A DNA stretch of 64,000 nucleotides from Coriobacteriaceae bacterium (GCA_004557505.1 SFGZ01000001.1:1-64000), one strand, 5' to 3'. Shown: positions 1 through 7,940, counted from the first letter of the stretch. Notes: a model not told the origin generated them from the sequence alone. Numbers and translations are program-made.

Positions 1-74
1 ACCTCGGCCTTGCCCGCTGAGTTCGCGTTGCGGATGCGCGTCAGCATGTCTGAAATGGGATCGGTAATCTTCAT
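1..74 (-). CDS. rpsH: 30S ribosomal protein S8, 5' part only
   Basis: Only the first 24 codons lie in the window; the gene continues past base 1. The visible N-terminus reads MKITDPISDMLTRIRNAN, the classic S8 start. S8 binds the central domain of 16S rRNA and in many bacteria represses the spc operon. It starts 87 bases after the rpsN stop in the usual rplE-rpsN-rpsH order, with a Shine-Dalgarno-like AAGGAGAAGGATCA just upstream of the ATG at 74. The family is certain; nothing can be said about the rest of the protein. Confidence 0.93.
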   Translation of the reverse strand, partial: MKITDPISDMLTRIRNANSAGKAE

Positions 75-161
75 TGATCCTTCTCCTTCGTCATGATGAA
101 ACTGCGTGTCCGGTTCGCCCAAACCCGTGGCATGGGCGCCTGGACGCCAGAGCCCCGCGCC

Positions 162-347
162 CTACCAGCTTGCCTTGCGGACGCCAGGAAGCTCGCCCTT
201 GCTCGCCAGCTCGCGGAAGCACACGCGGCAGAGCCCGAACTTGCGATAGACGGAGTGGGGACGCCCACAACGCTGGCAGCGGCTCTGCTTGCGCGTCGAG
301 AACTTCGGCTCGCGGTTCGCCTTGACGATCATCGATGTCTTAGCCAC
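162..347 (-). CDS. rpsN: 30S ribosomal protein S14, zinc-binding (type Z)
   Basis: A 61-residue S14 of the short zinc-binding class. It has two CxxC pairs (CQRCGRP near residues 23-26 and CRVCFRE near 38-41) and ends with the usual KGELPGVRKASW. It assembles into the 30S head. I chose the GTG at 347 because AAGGAGGA lies directly upstream and the protein then has the normal family length; an in-frame upstream start at 401 would add 18 residues unlike S14. The gene lies between rplE and rpsH as in other Gram-positives. Confidence 0.95.
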   Translation of the reverse strand: MAKTSMIVKANREPKFSTRKQSRCQRCGRPHSVYRKFGLCRVCFRELASKGELPGVRKASW

Positions 348-414
348 AAATCCTCCTTCATAGTGCAGCTTGGCCGCCCGGGGCCATCCCGGGCGAGTCA
401 TTGCGATGGTTGGC

Positions 415-975
415 CTACTCCGCCTTGAACGGGAAGTGGAATGCGCTGAGAAGCGCCTTGCCCTCCTCGTCGGTGGGAGCGGTGGTCACGATGGTGATGT
501 CCATGCCGCGCGTGCGGTCGATCTTGTCGAAGTCGATCTCGGGGAAGATCAGCTGCTCGGTGACGCCCATGGAGTAGTTGCCGCGACCGTCAAAGCTCTT
601 GGGCGAGAGGCCGCGGAAGTCGCGGATGCGCGGGATGGCGACGGCGATGAGGCGGTCGAGGAACTCCCACATGCGGTCGCCGCGAAGGGTGACCTTGGCA
701 CCGATGGCCTGGCCGGCACGCAGGTGGAAGGTTGCGATGGACTTGCGGGCGTGCGTGACGAGCGGCTGCTGGCCCGTGATGGCACGCAGGTCGGCGACGG
801 CGCCTTCGATCGCCTTGGAATCGGTTGCGGCCTCGCCAACGCCCATGTTCACGACGATCTTCTCAAAGCGGGGGATCTGCATGACGTTGCCGTAGCCGAA
901 CTGCTTCTGCAACTCGTCGCGGACCTCGTCGTAGTACTTCTGCTTGAGGCGGGGCACGTACTTCTCTTCTGCCAT
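415..975 (-). CDS. rplE: 50S ribosomal protein L5
   Basis: A 186-residue L5, which binds 5S rRNA and forms part of the central protuberance. Recognisable blocks are PRFEKIVVNMGVGEA near residues 35-50, the TGQQPLVTHARKSIA stretch, and RDFRGLSPKSFDGRGNYSMG in the C-terminal half. Length is normal. In most bacteria rplE follows rplX within a few bases; here a zinc-ribbon membrane protein gene and about 270 bases of non-coding DNA with a candidate promoter and two hairpins lie between them, so rplE probably begins its own transcript. Confidence 0.97.
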   Translation of the reverse strand: MAEEKYVPRLKQKYYDEVRDELQKQFGYGNVMQIPRFEKIVVNMGVGEAATDSKAIEGAVADLRAITGQQPLVTHARKSIATFHLRAGQAIGAKVTLRGDRMWEFLDRLIAVAIPRIRDFRGLSPKSFDGRGNYSMGVTEQLIFPEIDFDKIDRTRGMDITIVTTAPTDEEGKALLSAFHFPFKAE

Positions 976-1028
976 GTTCGCTCCTTAGATCCTGGTGGTC
1001 TTACGTGCGGGGTTTCTTTCTCGCACCC

Positions 1029-1048
1029 CCTGGGGTGGCTGCCCCAGG
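1029..1048 (-). promoter_or_regulatory. Hairpin in the rplE leader
   Basis: CCTGGGG and CCCCAGG form a 7-bp perfect stem with a 6-base loop, about 55 bases upstream of the rplE ATG. If transcription starts at the candidate promoter at 1104-1132, this hairpin sits in the 5' leader. It could be a binding site for autoregulation by L5 or S8, or an attenuator; no U tract follows. The role is inference only. Confidence 0.4.
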
Positions 1049-1103
1049 AGCCATGTCCTGCGCCGCGGGACAGCATGGTCCCTGCCCAGTGACGCAAGGT
1101 CAA

Positions 1104-1132
1104 ATAATAGTGTTTCCGGCTTTTTTGTGCCA
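1104..1132 (-). promoter_or_regulatory. Candidate promoter for rplE-rpsN-rpsH
   Basis: On the minus strand TGGCAC, 17 bases, TATTAT. The -10 matches five of six consensus positions; the -35 is weak. It lies after the terminator-like hairpin that ends the zinc-ribbon gene, where a new promoter would be needed to express the rest of the spc cluster. Confidence 0.4.
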
Positions 1133-1187
1133 GCCCCCAGGTTGGTCGCGTTTGTGGGCGGAAGAATCTCCTCAGTATCAACACGAG

Positions 1188-1216
1188 AGGCCCCCTCGCC
1201 CGATGCGAGGGGGCCT
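1188..1216 (-). terminator. Terminator-like hairpin after the zinc-ribbon gene
   Basis: A perfect 12-bp stem (AGGCCCCCTCGC with its complement) around a 5-base loop begins 31 bases downstream of the stop codon of the gene at 1247-1984. The 3' flank on the minus strand (CTCGTGTTGATACTG) is not a real U tract, so it may be a weak terminator or an mRNA 3'-end protector. Confidence 0.55.
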
Positions 1217-1246
1217 GCGTGAAGCCCGTCGCGATGCTTGATGCGC

Positions 1247-1984
1247 CTAGTCGAGCCTTACGCCGCACTCGCTGCAAAAGTGGGAACCGGGTTCGACCGG
1301 CGCGCCGCACGTGGGGCAGGCCGGCGCGCCCGCAGGCGCCGCATCGCTGGCGGAGGAGGGCTCGGGCGCAGGGGCCGCAGGGGCCGCGGGGACCGCCTCG
1401 GGCTGCGCGTGCTCGGGCTGGGAGGCCGCCTCGGCCGCGGGGGCTGCCACAGCCACGAAGTCCGACGGGCAGGCGGGTGCGGGGCCAGAGGGAGGCAGCT
1501 GCGAGGCGGGGCGGTCGCCCAGCATGCCCTTGATGTCTGCGACGTTGCGGTTGACGGTGACGCCCAGCATCACCAGTTCGAACACCATGCGCTCGACGAG
1601 CTCGGCGATGAGGCAGAGGATCGCGCACACGAGAAGCGCGATCACGAACGTGACGATGTCGTCGGCGAGGCTCGCGAGGACGACCGCCAGGAAGAAGAGC
1701 GCGGTGAAGGTGGCGCAGAAGATGTAGAGCGCCCTCAGGATCCTGTCGATGACGAGCCTGTCAAAGCGCAGGAACGACCTCCAGGCGTCGCTGCCCTTGA
1801 GGCTGAACGGCTGATCGGTCCCGTCGCATGCGTACTTCCGGTACGCGACCACGGAAATCACGATGGCGGCGATGAACCCTATGACCAGCAGGATCGCGAA
1901 GGTGGTGTTCGATGCCTGTAGGTTAAAGCTTATGTTGAAGTCGCCGTATCCGTAGCTGCCGTACCCGTGCCCGTATCCGCGCAT
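1247..1984 (-). CDS. Membrane protein with C-terminal zinc ribbon, inserted in the spc operon
   Basis: 245 residues, not a ribosomal protein. The N-terminus is Gly/Tyr-rich (GYGHGYGSYGYG). Hydrophobic segments lie near residues 28-48, 84-107 and 110-132, followed by a Pro/Ala-rich linker (about 160-220) and a C-terminal double CxxC ribbon (CPTCG near 223 and CSECG near 237). A cytoplasmic ribbon on a membrane anchor is the simplest reading. The start at 1984 is preceded by AAGGGAG; an ORF extending upstream to 2194 has no sensible protein sequence. It lies between rplX and rplE, normally adjacent. Function unknown; I recognise only the zinc-ribbon class. Confidence 0.8.
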   Translation of the reverse strand: MRGYGHGYGSYGYGDFNISFNLQASNTTFAILLVIGFIAAIVISVVAYRKYACDGTDQPFSLKGSDAWRSFLRFDRLVIDRILRALYIFCATFTALFFLAVVLASLADDIVTFVIALLVCAILCLIAELVERMVFELVMLGVTVNRNVADIKGMLGDRPASQLPPSGPAPACPSDFVAVAAPAAEAASQPEHAQPEAVPAAPAAPAPEPSSASDAAPAGAPACPTCGAPVEPGSHFCSECGVRLD

Positions 1985-2234
1985 GGCACTCCCTTCAGTT
2001 GGTCGGGCGCCGTGCGCCCGGTGCTGCCTACCCCGTGGGTCTTGGAACCGCGGCCCGTCGGGCCTCTTTTGGGGTGTACCCATAAAAGCCGCGGGCCCGC
2101 ACGCCGGCCGCGAACGAGATTCCCGAGCCCATCTCACATGGCGCAGCGGCCAGGCCCACCCATCGCGGGACAGCCACGCGCCCAGGCGTCGCATGCGGGC
2201 GCCAGAAGCCAGCCGTATCGCAAGCCCATAGCGA

Positions 2235-2271
2235 GCGAACCCGCCGCCGCATGTGCGACGGTCGGGTTCGC
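2235..2271 (-). terminator. Hairpin downstream of rplX; the rest of the 1985-2299 gap has no gene
   Basis: GCGAACCCG and CGGGTTCGC pair across a 19-base loop that has its own inner CGCACATGCG stem. It begins about 29 bases after the rplX stop in the 315-base gap before the zinc-ribbon gene. No U tract follows on the minus strand, so termination may be partial or Rho-assisted. I see no convincing promoter or small gene in the rest of the gap, only GC-rich DNA. Confidence 0.5.
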
Positions 2272-2299
2272 CAGTTCGTGCCTGTCCGTGGCGGGCGGC

Positions 2300-2617
2300 C
2301 TAGAACTTCGCTCCGCACTTCTTGCAGACGCGGACCCTACGCCCGTTGTCGTCGACGTCGTGGCCAACGCGCGTGCGCTTGCCGCAGACGGGGCAAACGA
2401 GCATGACGTTGGAGACGTGGATGGGGGCGGGCTTCTCGATGATGCCGCCCTGCTGGTTGGTGGCGTTGGGCTTGGTGTGGCGCTTCACGATGGCAGCGCC
2501 GTCGACAATGACCTTGGAATCCTTCGGCATGGCACGCAGGACCTCGCCCTGCTTGCCCCTGTCCTTGCCGGTGATGACCTCGACCTTGTCGCCCTTCCTC
2601 ACGTTCATCTTAGGCAT
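2300..2617 (-). CDS. rplX: 50S ribosomal protein L24
   Basis: 105 residues starting MPKMNVRKGDKVEVITGKDR, the KOW-containing L24 N-terminus; L24 is an assembly initiator of the 50S subunit. The C-terminus carries CPVCGKRTRVG and CKKCGAKF, the zinc-binding pair seen in many Gram-positive L24 proteins. The start at 2617 is chosen over the longer frame to 2824 because the protein then begins at the conserved KOW region. It lies 14 bases after rplN. The usual next gene, rplE, is displaced by an unrelated membrane protein gene. Confidence 0.96.
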   Translation of the reverse strand: MPKMNVRKGDKVEVITGKDRGKQGEVLRAMPKDSKVIVDGAAIVKRHTKPNATNQQGGIIEKPAPIHVSNVMLVCPVCGKRTRVGHDVDDNGRRVRVCKKCGAKF

Positions 2618-2631
2618 GTGTCCAGGCCTCC

Positions 2632-3000
2632 TTACAGCGTCTCGGGTGCGAGCGAGACGATCTTCATGTACTTGCGATCGCGCAGCTCGCGGGCGACGGG
2701 CCCGAAGATGCGCGTGCCCTTGGGCTCGCCCTCCTTGTCGACCAGCACGCACGCATTCTGGTCGAAGCGGATGTAGCTGCCGTCCTTGCGACGGGCCTCC
2801 TTCTTGGTGCGCACGATGACGCAACGCACGATGTCGCCCTTCTTGACGCCGGAGCTAGGGGTCGCCTCCTGGACCGCGCCGATGATGACGTCACCGAGGC
2901 CAGCGTAGCGGCGCTTGGAGCCACCGAGGACCTTGACGCACTTGACGCGCCTGGCGCCGCTGTTGTCAGCGACGTTGAGCATGGTCTCCATCTGAATCAT
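2632..3000 (-). CDS. rplN: 50S ribosomal protein L14
   Basis: 122 residues, the exact usual L14 length, starting MIQMETMLNVADNSGARRV and containing the KRRYAGLGDVIIGAVQEA block. L14 sits at the subunit interface and contacts 16S helix 14. It is the first gene of the spc part of the cluster, 81 bases after rpsQ and 14 bases before rplX. Confidence 0.98.
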   Translation of the reverse strand: MIQMETMLNVADNSGARRVKCVKVLGGSKRRYAGLGDVIIGAVQEATPSSGVKKGDIVRCVIVRTKKEARRKDGSYIRFDQNACVLVDKEGEPKGTRIFGPVARELRDRKYMKIVSLAPETL

Positions 3001-3081
3001 GTGATGTTCCTCCGAACCTATATCCCGCCAGAGGTGCGCCCACGCGGGCGGCGCACATGGGGAATCCTGGGTGTTCGCTGC

Positions 3082-3348
3082 TTACTTGGCCTTCTCGACA
3101 ATCTCGACGACACGCCAGCGCTTGGTCTTGGACAGCGGGCGGGTCTCCATGACCTTCACCGTGTCGCCCAGGCCACACTCGTTCTTCTCGTCGTGGCAGT
3201 GGAGCTTCTTGGAGAAGGTCATCATCTTGCCGTACTTGGGGTGGTGCTTGCGGTAGTCGATCTTCACCGTCACGGTCTTGTCGCCGGAGAGCGAGACGAC
3301 GGTTCCGGTGCGAACCTTACGCGCGTTCCTGCTTTCGGTCTCTGCCAT
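3082..3348 (-). CDS. rpsQ: 30S ribosomal protein S17
   Basis: 88 residues starting MAETESRNARKVRTGTVVS and containing the S17 signature around GDTVKVMETRPLSKTKRW. It is a primary 16S rRNA binding protein. It follows rpmC by 17 bases and is the last gene of the S10 part of the cluster; the 81-base spacer to rplN marks the usual S10/spc boundary. Confidence 0.97.
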   Translation of the reverse strand: MAETESRNARKVRTGTVVSLSGDKTVTVKIDYRKHHPKYGKMMTFSKKLHCHDEKNECGLGDTVKVMETRPLSKTKRWRVVEIVEKAK

Positions 3349-3365
3349 GTCTTATCTCTCTCCTG

Positions 3366-3581
3366 CTACTTCTGTGCGGCGGACTTCTCCGCAGCGATCT
3401 GACGGGCGCGAATCTCGGTCTGGATGCGAGCGATGTCGCGCTTCACGAGCTTGACGCGGGCGGTGTTGTCCAGCTGGCTGGTGGCCATCTGGAAGCGGAG
3501 GTTGAAGAGCTCTGCCCTGCTGTCGTCCAGCTTCTTGGCAAGCTCCTCGTCCGAGAGGGCCTGGATGTCCTTGTACTTCAT
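3366..3581 (-). CDS. rpmC: 50S ribosomal protein L29
   Basis: 71 residues starting MKYKDIQALSDEELAKKLDD, with the two-helix coiled coil typical of L29 (ELFNLRFQMATSQLDN, then KLVKRDIARIQTEIRAR). It lies near the peptide exit tunnel and helps form the trigger factor and SRP docking site. It starts 5 bases after the rplP stop. Confidence 0.97.
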   Translation of the reverse strand: MKYKDIQALSDEELAKKLDDSRAELFNLRFQMATSQLDNTARVKLVKRDIARIQTEIRARQIAAEKSAAQK

Positions 3582-3586
3582 GGTGG

Positions 3587-4012
3587 CTATTCCTCCCCGT
3601 CCTGGTCGGCGCGGGTGACGATCTTGGTCTTGATGGGCAGCTTGTGCTGGGCGAGACGCAGGGCCTCCTTGGCCACGGCCTCATCGACGCCGGCGATCTC
3701 GAACATGATGCGGCCGGGCTTCACGACGGCCACCCACTCCTCGGGGTTGCCCTTGCCGGAGCCCATTCGGGTCTCGGCCGGCTTCTTGGTGATGGGCTTG
3801 TCCGGGAAGATGGTGATCCAGATCTTTCCGCCACGCTTCATCTCACGGGTGATGGCGACACGGGCGGCCTCGATCTGGCGGTTGGTGATCCAGTGGGCCT
3901 CCTCGGCCCTCAGGCCGTAGTCGCCAAAGTAGAGCTTGGTGTTGCCCTTGGCGTGGCCCTTCATGGAACCGCGCTGGACCTTGCGGTGAAGAACGCGCTT
4001 GGGTGCGAGCAT
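3587..4012 (-). CDS. rplP: 50S ribosomal protein L16
   Basis: 141 residues starting MLAPKRVLHRKVQRGSMKG, with the RMGSGKGNPEEWVAVVKPGR region near residues 82-101 that approaches the A-site tRNA. Length is usual. Its ATG overlaps the rpsC stop codon by one base, so translation is likely coupled. Confidence 0.98.
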   Translation of the reverse strand: MLAPKRVLHRKVQRGSMKGHAKGNTKLYFGDYGLRAEEAHWITNRQIEAARVAITREMKRGGKIWITIFPDKPITKKPAETRMGSGKGNPEEWVAVVKPGRIMFEIAGVDEAVAKEALRLAQHKLPIKTKIVTRADQDGEE

Positions 4013-4722
4013 TAACGGCCCCTCCTCTCATTGCGGGCGCGACGGGGGCGAGACGTGCCCTCGAGGGCCGGCGTGGGCTTGGGCTGGCCGGGGAGCTTCT
4101 CACCCTGATAGATCCAAACCTTGATGCCGCAGGCGCCCATGGTGGTGCGGGCGGTCGCAGTGCCGTAGTCGATGACGGCGCGCAGGGTGTGCAGGGGCAC
4201 GCGACCCTCGCGGTACCACTCGCGACGGCCCATCTCCGCGCCGTTGAGGCGGCCGGAGCACTGGATGCGGATGCCCTTGGCGCCGGCCTTGCGGGCGGAC
4301 TGGACCGCCTTGCGCATGGCGCGGCGGAAGGCGACGCGCTGCTCGAGCTGCTCGGCGATGGACTGGGCGACGAGGTTGGCGTCGAGCTCGGGGCGCTTGA
4401 CCTCAACGACGTCGACGGCGATCTGGCCCTTGCCCACCTTGGCGACCTTCTCGAGCTTGGAGCGCAGGGCGTCGATCTCGGCGCCCTTCTTGCCAATCAC
4501 GATGCCGGGGCGGGCGCTGTAGAGGGTGACCTTCACCTTGTCGCCGGCGCGCTCGATGTCGACGCGGGAAAGGGCCGCCTTCTCGAGGCGCTTCTTGAGG
4601 AACTTGCGGATCTCGAGATCGTTGCCGAGCTTCTCGGCATAGTTCTTATCGGCGTACCAGCGGGAACGCCAGTCCTCGGTGATGCCGAGACGGAAGCCTG
4701 TAGGCTGAACCTTCTGACCCAT
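4012..4722 (-). CDS. rpsC: 30S ribosomal protein S3
   Basis: 236 residues starting MGQKVQPTGFRLGITEDWRS. An N-terminal KH domain contains IVIGKKGAEIDALRSKLEK (near 76-94), and the C-terminal domain contains RLNGAEMGRREWYREGRVPL. S3 forms part of the mRNA entry helicase of the 30S subunit. It follows rplV by 7 bases and overlaps rplP by one base. Confidence 0.98.
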   Translation of the reverse strand: MGQKVQPTGFRLGITEDWRSRWYADKNYAEKLGNDLEIRKFLKKRLEKAALSRVDIERAGDKVKVTLYSARPGIVIGKKGAEIDALRSKLEKVAKVGKGQIAVDVVEVKRPELDANLVAQSIAEQLEQRVAFRRAMRKAVQSARKAGAKGIRIQCSGRLNGAEMGRREWYREGRVPLHTLRAVIDYGTATARTTMGACGIKVWIYQGEKLPGQPKPTPALEGTSRPRRARNERRGR

Positions 4723-4729
4723 GCTTTCC

Positions 4730-5089
4730 CTACGCCTCCTTTCGGGGAGCGACGATGACGGTGATGTGGCTCGTGCGCTTGTTGATGCGCGATGCGGAGC
4801 CCTTGGCGCGAGGGCGAATGCGCTTGAGCGTGGGGCCCTCGTCGACGTAGCAGTACTTCACATACAGGTCGTCGCCGCGAAGGCCGTTGTTGTTCTCGGC
4901 GTTGGCGATGGCGGAGCGGAGGACCTTCGAGACGTCGTAGGCAGCCGCACGCTTGGTGAACTGCAGGATCTCGAGGGCCTTGTCGACGGGCTTGTTGCGG
5001 ATGAGGTCCACGACGACGCGCGCCTTGCGCGGGGCGATGCGCACGTAGCGTGCGACGGCCCTGACCTCGTTGGAATCGGTGTTAGCCAT
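4730..5089 (-). CDS. rplV: 50S ribosomal protein L22
   Basis: 119 residues. The core RYVRIAPRKARVVVDLIRNK (near 14-33) is the L22 signature, and the tail around IRPRAKGSASRINKRTSHIT forms the beta-hairpin that lines the exit tunnel and is the usual site of macrolide resistance changes. It lies 13 bases downstream of rpsS. Confidence 0.97.
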   Translation of the reverse strand: MANTDSNEVRAVARYVRIAPRKARVVVDLIRNKPVDKALEILQFTKRAAAYDVSKVLRSAIANAENNNGLRGDDLYVKYCYVDEGPTLKRIRPRAKGSASRINKRTSHITVIVAPRKEA

Positions 5090-5102
5090 TCGAGCTTACC
5101 CC

Positions 5103-5363
5103 CTAGTTAGCCTTGTGGCCACGGAAGGTGCGGGTGGGAGCGAACTCGCCCAGCTTGTGACCGACCATGGACTCGGTGATGTACACGGGAACATGCTTGC
5201 GACCATCGTGAACCGCGATCGTGTGGCCGACCATCTCCGGGTAGATGGTGGAGGAGCGGGACCAGGTCTTGACGACGTCCTTCTTGCCAGCCTCGTTCAT
5301 GGCGGTGACACGCGCGAGGAGGCGAGTCTCCACGAACGGACCCTTCTTGAGACTTCTGCTCAT
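5103..5363 (-). CDS. rpsS: 30S ribosomal protein S19
   Basis: 86 residues starting MSRSLKKGPFVETRLLAR, with SRSSTIYPEMVGHTIAVHDG and HKLGEFAPTRTFRGHK. S19 pairs with S13 in the 30S head near the P-site tRNA. Normal length, in the usual rplB-rpsS-rplV order with 31 bases to rplB. Confidence 0.98.
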   Translation of the reverse strand: MSRSLKKGPFVETRLLARVTAMNEAGKKDVVKTWSRSSTIYPEMVGHTIAVHDGRKHVPVYITESMVGHKLGEFAPTRTFRGHKAN

Positions 5364-5394
5364 GCTTTCTTTCTCCTACTACTCGTGTACTGCT

Positions 5395-6231
5395 CTACTT
5401 GGACTTGCGACGGCGGATGATGAGCCTGTTGGAGGCCTTCTTGGGGTTGCGCGTCTTGTAACCCTTGGTGGGCTTGCCCCAGGGCGTCACGGAAGGACGG
5501 CCGGAGGTGTGGTTCTTGCCCTCGCCGCCGCCATGCGGGTGGTCGACGGGGTTCATGACCGTGCCGCGGACGGTGGGGCGCACGCCGGCCCAGCGGTGAC
5601 GGCCGGCCTTGCCGATGACGATGTTCGAATGCTCGGCGTTGCCGACCTCGCCGATGGTGGCGCGGCAGGTGAGAAGCACGCGGCGAAGCTCGGAGGACGG
5701 GAGGCGCAGGACGGCGTAGCCGTTGTCCTTGCCCATGAGCTGGACCGAGGTGCCGGCGGAGCGGGCCAGGGCCGCGCCCTTGCCGGGCTGGAACTCCACG
5801 TTGTGGACGAGCGTGCCGACGGGGATCGCGGAGAGCGGCATGCAGTTGCCGGGCTTGATGTCAACGTCGGACTTGCCGGAGATGACGGTATCGCCAACCT
5901 TGAGGCCCTCGGGGGCGAGGATGTAGGCCTTGGCGCCATCGACGTAGTGGAGAAGCGCGATGCGCGCGGAGCGGTTGGGGTCGTACTCGATGGTCGCGAC
6001 CTTGGCCGGCACGTCGTCCTTCTGGCGCTTGAAGTCGATGCGGCGGTACATGCGCTTGTTGCCGCCGCCCTGGTGGCGAACGGTGATGCGGCCGTTGCTG
6101 TTGCGGCCGCCCTTCTTGTGCAGCGGCTCCAGGAGCGACTTCTCGGGCTTGGAGGCGGTGATGTCGGAGAAGTCCGAGACCGTCTGGAAGCGCCTGCCAG
6201 CGCTCGTGGGCTTGAGGTGCTTTACTGCCAT
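5395..6231 (-). CDS. rplB: 50S ribosomal protein L2
   Basis: 278 residues starting MAVKHLKPTSAGRRFQTVSD. The C-terminal peptidyl-transferase-region motif RGTVMNPVDHPHGGGEGK is intact near residues 222-239, including the conserved histidine. L2 is needed for subunit association and peptide bond formation. A 135-base gap with a hairpin separates it from rplW, larger than usual. Confidence 0.98.
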   Translation of the reverse strand: MAVKHLKPTSAGRRFQTVSDFSDITASKPEKSLLEPLHKKGGRNSNGRITVRHQGGGNKRMYRRIDFKRQKDDVPAKVATIEYDPNRSARIALLHYVDGAKAYILAPEGLKVGDTVISGKSDVDIKPGNCMPLSAIPVGTLVHNVEFQPGKGAALARSAGTSVQLMGKDNGYAVLRLPSSELRRVLLTCRATIGEVGNAEHSNIVIGKAGRHRWAGVRPTVRGTVMNPVDHPHGGGEGKNHTSGRPSVTPWGKPTKGYKTRNPKKASNRLIIRRRKSK

Positions 6232-6334
6232 TACTTCTTTCCCTTCTGTTTCCGCTGGCCACCCTGCTCAGGGATCGGCGGGGTGACACCGGATTACCAC
6301 GGTACCGCGCGTATCCATCACGCACGGCATGACG

Positions 6335-6359
6335 GCCCGAGCCCCCGAGGGGGCCGGGC
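6335..6359 (-). terminator. Hairpin between rplW and rplB
   Basis: GCCCG-A-GCCCCC pairs with GGGGGC-CGGGC across a 2-base loop with a single bulge: an 11-bp stem starting 8 bases after the rplW stop. No U tract follows on the minus strand. It could be a partial terminator, an attenuator or a processing site; rplB has no obvious promoter of its own in the remaining gap. Confidence 0.45.
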
Positions 6360-6366
6360 GGGACCG

Positions 6367-6642
6367 CTACTCGGCGTCGGCCTGCTGCTGGGTGGCGAAG
6401 ATCTCGATCTGCTCGCCGGGGGCAAGCGTCACGACGGCCTTCTTCCAGCTGCGGGTCATGCCAACCTTGTAGCGGACGCGCTTGGCCTTGCCGCGCACGT
6501 TGATGGTGTTGACCTTGACCACGTGGACGTTGAAGAGCCTCTCAACGGCCTCGGCGATCTCCTCCTTGGGAGCCTGCTCCATGAGGTCGTAGGAACGCTC
6601 GGAGACCACGGGGCGGATGATGACGTCGTAGATGGACTGCAT
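6367..6642 (-). CDS. rplW: 50S ribosomal protein L23
   Basis: 91 residues starting MQSIYDVIIRPVVSERSYDL, with VHVVKVNTINVRGKAKRVRY, the L23 core. L23 lies at the tunnel exit and docks trigger factor and SRP. The ATG at 6642 shares one base with the rplD TAA, implying coupled translation; a longer frame to 7023 is only the overlap with rplD. Confidence 0.96.
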   Translation of the reverse strand: MQSIYDVIIRPVVSERSYDLMEQAPKEEIAEAVERLFNVHVVKVNTINVRGKAKRVRYKVGMTRSWKKAVVTLAPGEQIEIFATQQQADAE

Positions 6643-7268
6643 TATGCAAGCACCTCCTCGAGCTGCTTCGCGATGTCGGTGGTCATGACGAGGGCACCGT
6701 TGTCGATGAGGTTGCGGGTGTTGGCCTCGGAGACGGCGATGCAGTTGACCTTCTCCAGGTTGCGGAAGGAGAGGTAGCTGATGACATCGTCGTCGGGGAT
6801 GACCACGGTGACGCGCTTGCCCGAGACGCCGATGGCGTCGAGGACGGCCTTGGCCTGCTTGGTCGAGGGCTTCTCGAAGGAGAGGGCGTCGACGAGGACG
6901 AGCTCGGAGTCGGCGACCTTGCCGGAGAGCACGGACCTCATCGCGAGCTTGACCATCTTCTTGTTGATGCGCTTGGAGTGGTCGCGGGGGGTGGGGCCAA
7001 AGACAACGCCGCCGCCGGTCCACTGGGCGGCGCGGATGGAGCCCTGGCGGGCACGACCGGTGCCCTTCTGGCGCCAGGGCTTGCGGCCGCCGCCGGAGAC
7101 CTCGTGGCGGTTCTTGGTGGAGTGGGTGCCCTGACGCAGGCAGGCGTCCTGGCAGACCACAACCTGATGGATGACCGGGATGTTCGGCTCGATGCCGAAG
7201 ACGTCATCGGAGAGATCGGCCTGGCCGGCCGCCTTCCCCTCGACGTTCTTGATGTCGTACTTGGACAT
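6642..7268 (-). CDS. rplD: 50S ribosomal protein L4
   Basis: 208 residues. The tunnel loop is visible as GGGRKPWRQKGTGRARQGSI (near 60-79), followed by SKRINKKMVKLAMRSVLSGK. L4 is an early assembly protein and in Escherichia coli represses the S10 operon. It lies 45 bases after rplC and overlaps rplW by one base. Confidence 0.98.
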   Translation of the reverse strand: MSKYDIKNVEGKAAGQADLSDDVFGIEPNIPVIHQVVVCQDACLRQGTHSTKNRHEVSGGGRKPWRQKGTGRARQGSIRAAQWTGGGVVFGPTPRDHSKRINKKMVKLAMRSVLSGKVADSELVLVDALSFEKPSTKQAKAVLDAIGVSGKRVTVVIPDDDVISYLSFRNLEKVNCIAVSEANTRNLIDNGALVMTTDIAKQLEEVLA

Positions 7269-7313
7269 GAGTCCTCCTTGTTAGCCTAAGCGTGTGCCTA
7301 CTCGCGTGGGCCC

Positions 7314-7940
7314 CTAGGCCATGCGGACCTGGACAAGGGCGTTCTTGCAGCCGGGGACGGCGCCCTTGACGAGCATGAGGTTCTGCTCGGCATCGACGCG
7401 GACGAGCTTGAGGTTCTTGACGGTGACGCGCTCGTCGCCCATGTGGCCGGCCATGTGCAGGCCCTTGCGGACGCGGGCGGGATAGGCGCACTGGCCGATG
7501 GAGCCGGGCCTGCGCTGGTTGCGGGAGCCGTGGGTCATGGGGCCGCGGGAGAAGTTCCAGCGCTTGATGGTGCCCTGGAAGCCCTTGCCCTTGGAGGTGC
7601 CGATGACGTCGACCGCCTTGACGTCGGCAAAGTCGGCGACGGTGACGACGTCGCCGGTGTGGTGCTCCTCGCCGTTCTCGACGCGGACCTCGCGCAGGTA
7701 GCGCATGGGCTCGACGCCGTGGGCGGCAAAGTGGCCCGCCATGGGCTTGTTGACATGCTTGGGCTTGATGTCTCCGAAGCCGATCTGGACGGCGTCGTAG
7801 CCGTCGGTCGCCTTCGTCTTCACCTGCGAGACGGTGCAGGGGCCAGCTTGGATGACGGTGACGGGGACGACGTTGTCATCCTCATCCCACACCTGCGTCA
7901 TTCCGAGCTTGCGGCCAAGGATCGTGCTGACCATGCTCAT
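7314..7940 (-). CDS. rplC: 50S ribosomal protein L3
   Basis: 208 residues with ILGRKLGMTQVWDEDDNVVP at the N-terminus and GTSKGKGFQGTIKRWNFSRG near the centre, both L3 signatures. L3 initiates 50S assembly. Two starts are possible: ATG 7940 (AGGG six bases upstream) and ATG 7934, which has the better AAGGA at six bases and would give 206 residues. In most bacteria rpsJ lies directly upstream; here a membrane protein gene intervenes and a promoter candidate lies at 8060-8088, so rplC may head its own transcript. Confidence 0.97.
   Translation of the reverse strand: MSMVSTILGRKLGMTQVWDEDDNVVPVTVIQAGPCTVSQVKTKATDGYDAVQIGFGDIKPKHVNKPMAGHFAAHGVEPMRYLREVRVENGEEHHTGDVVTVADFADVKAVDVIGTSKGKGFQGTIKRWNFSRGPMTHGSRNQRRPGSIGQCAYPARVRKGLHMAGHMGDERVTVKNLKLVRVDAEQNLMLVKGAVPGCKNALVQVRMA

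Noticed and set aside
5245..6777. 510-codon frame antisense to rplB-rplW
   Set aside because: Overlaps certain ribosomal protein genes; no independent support.
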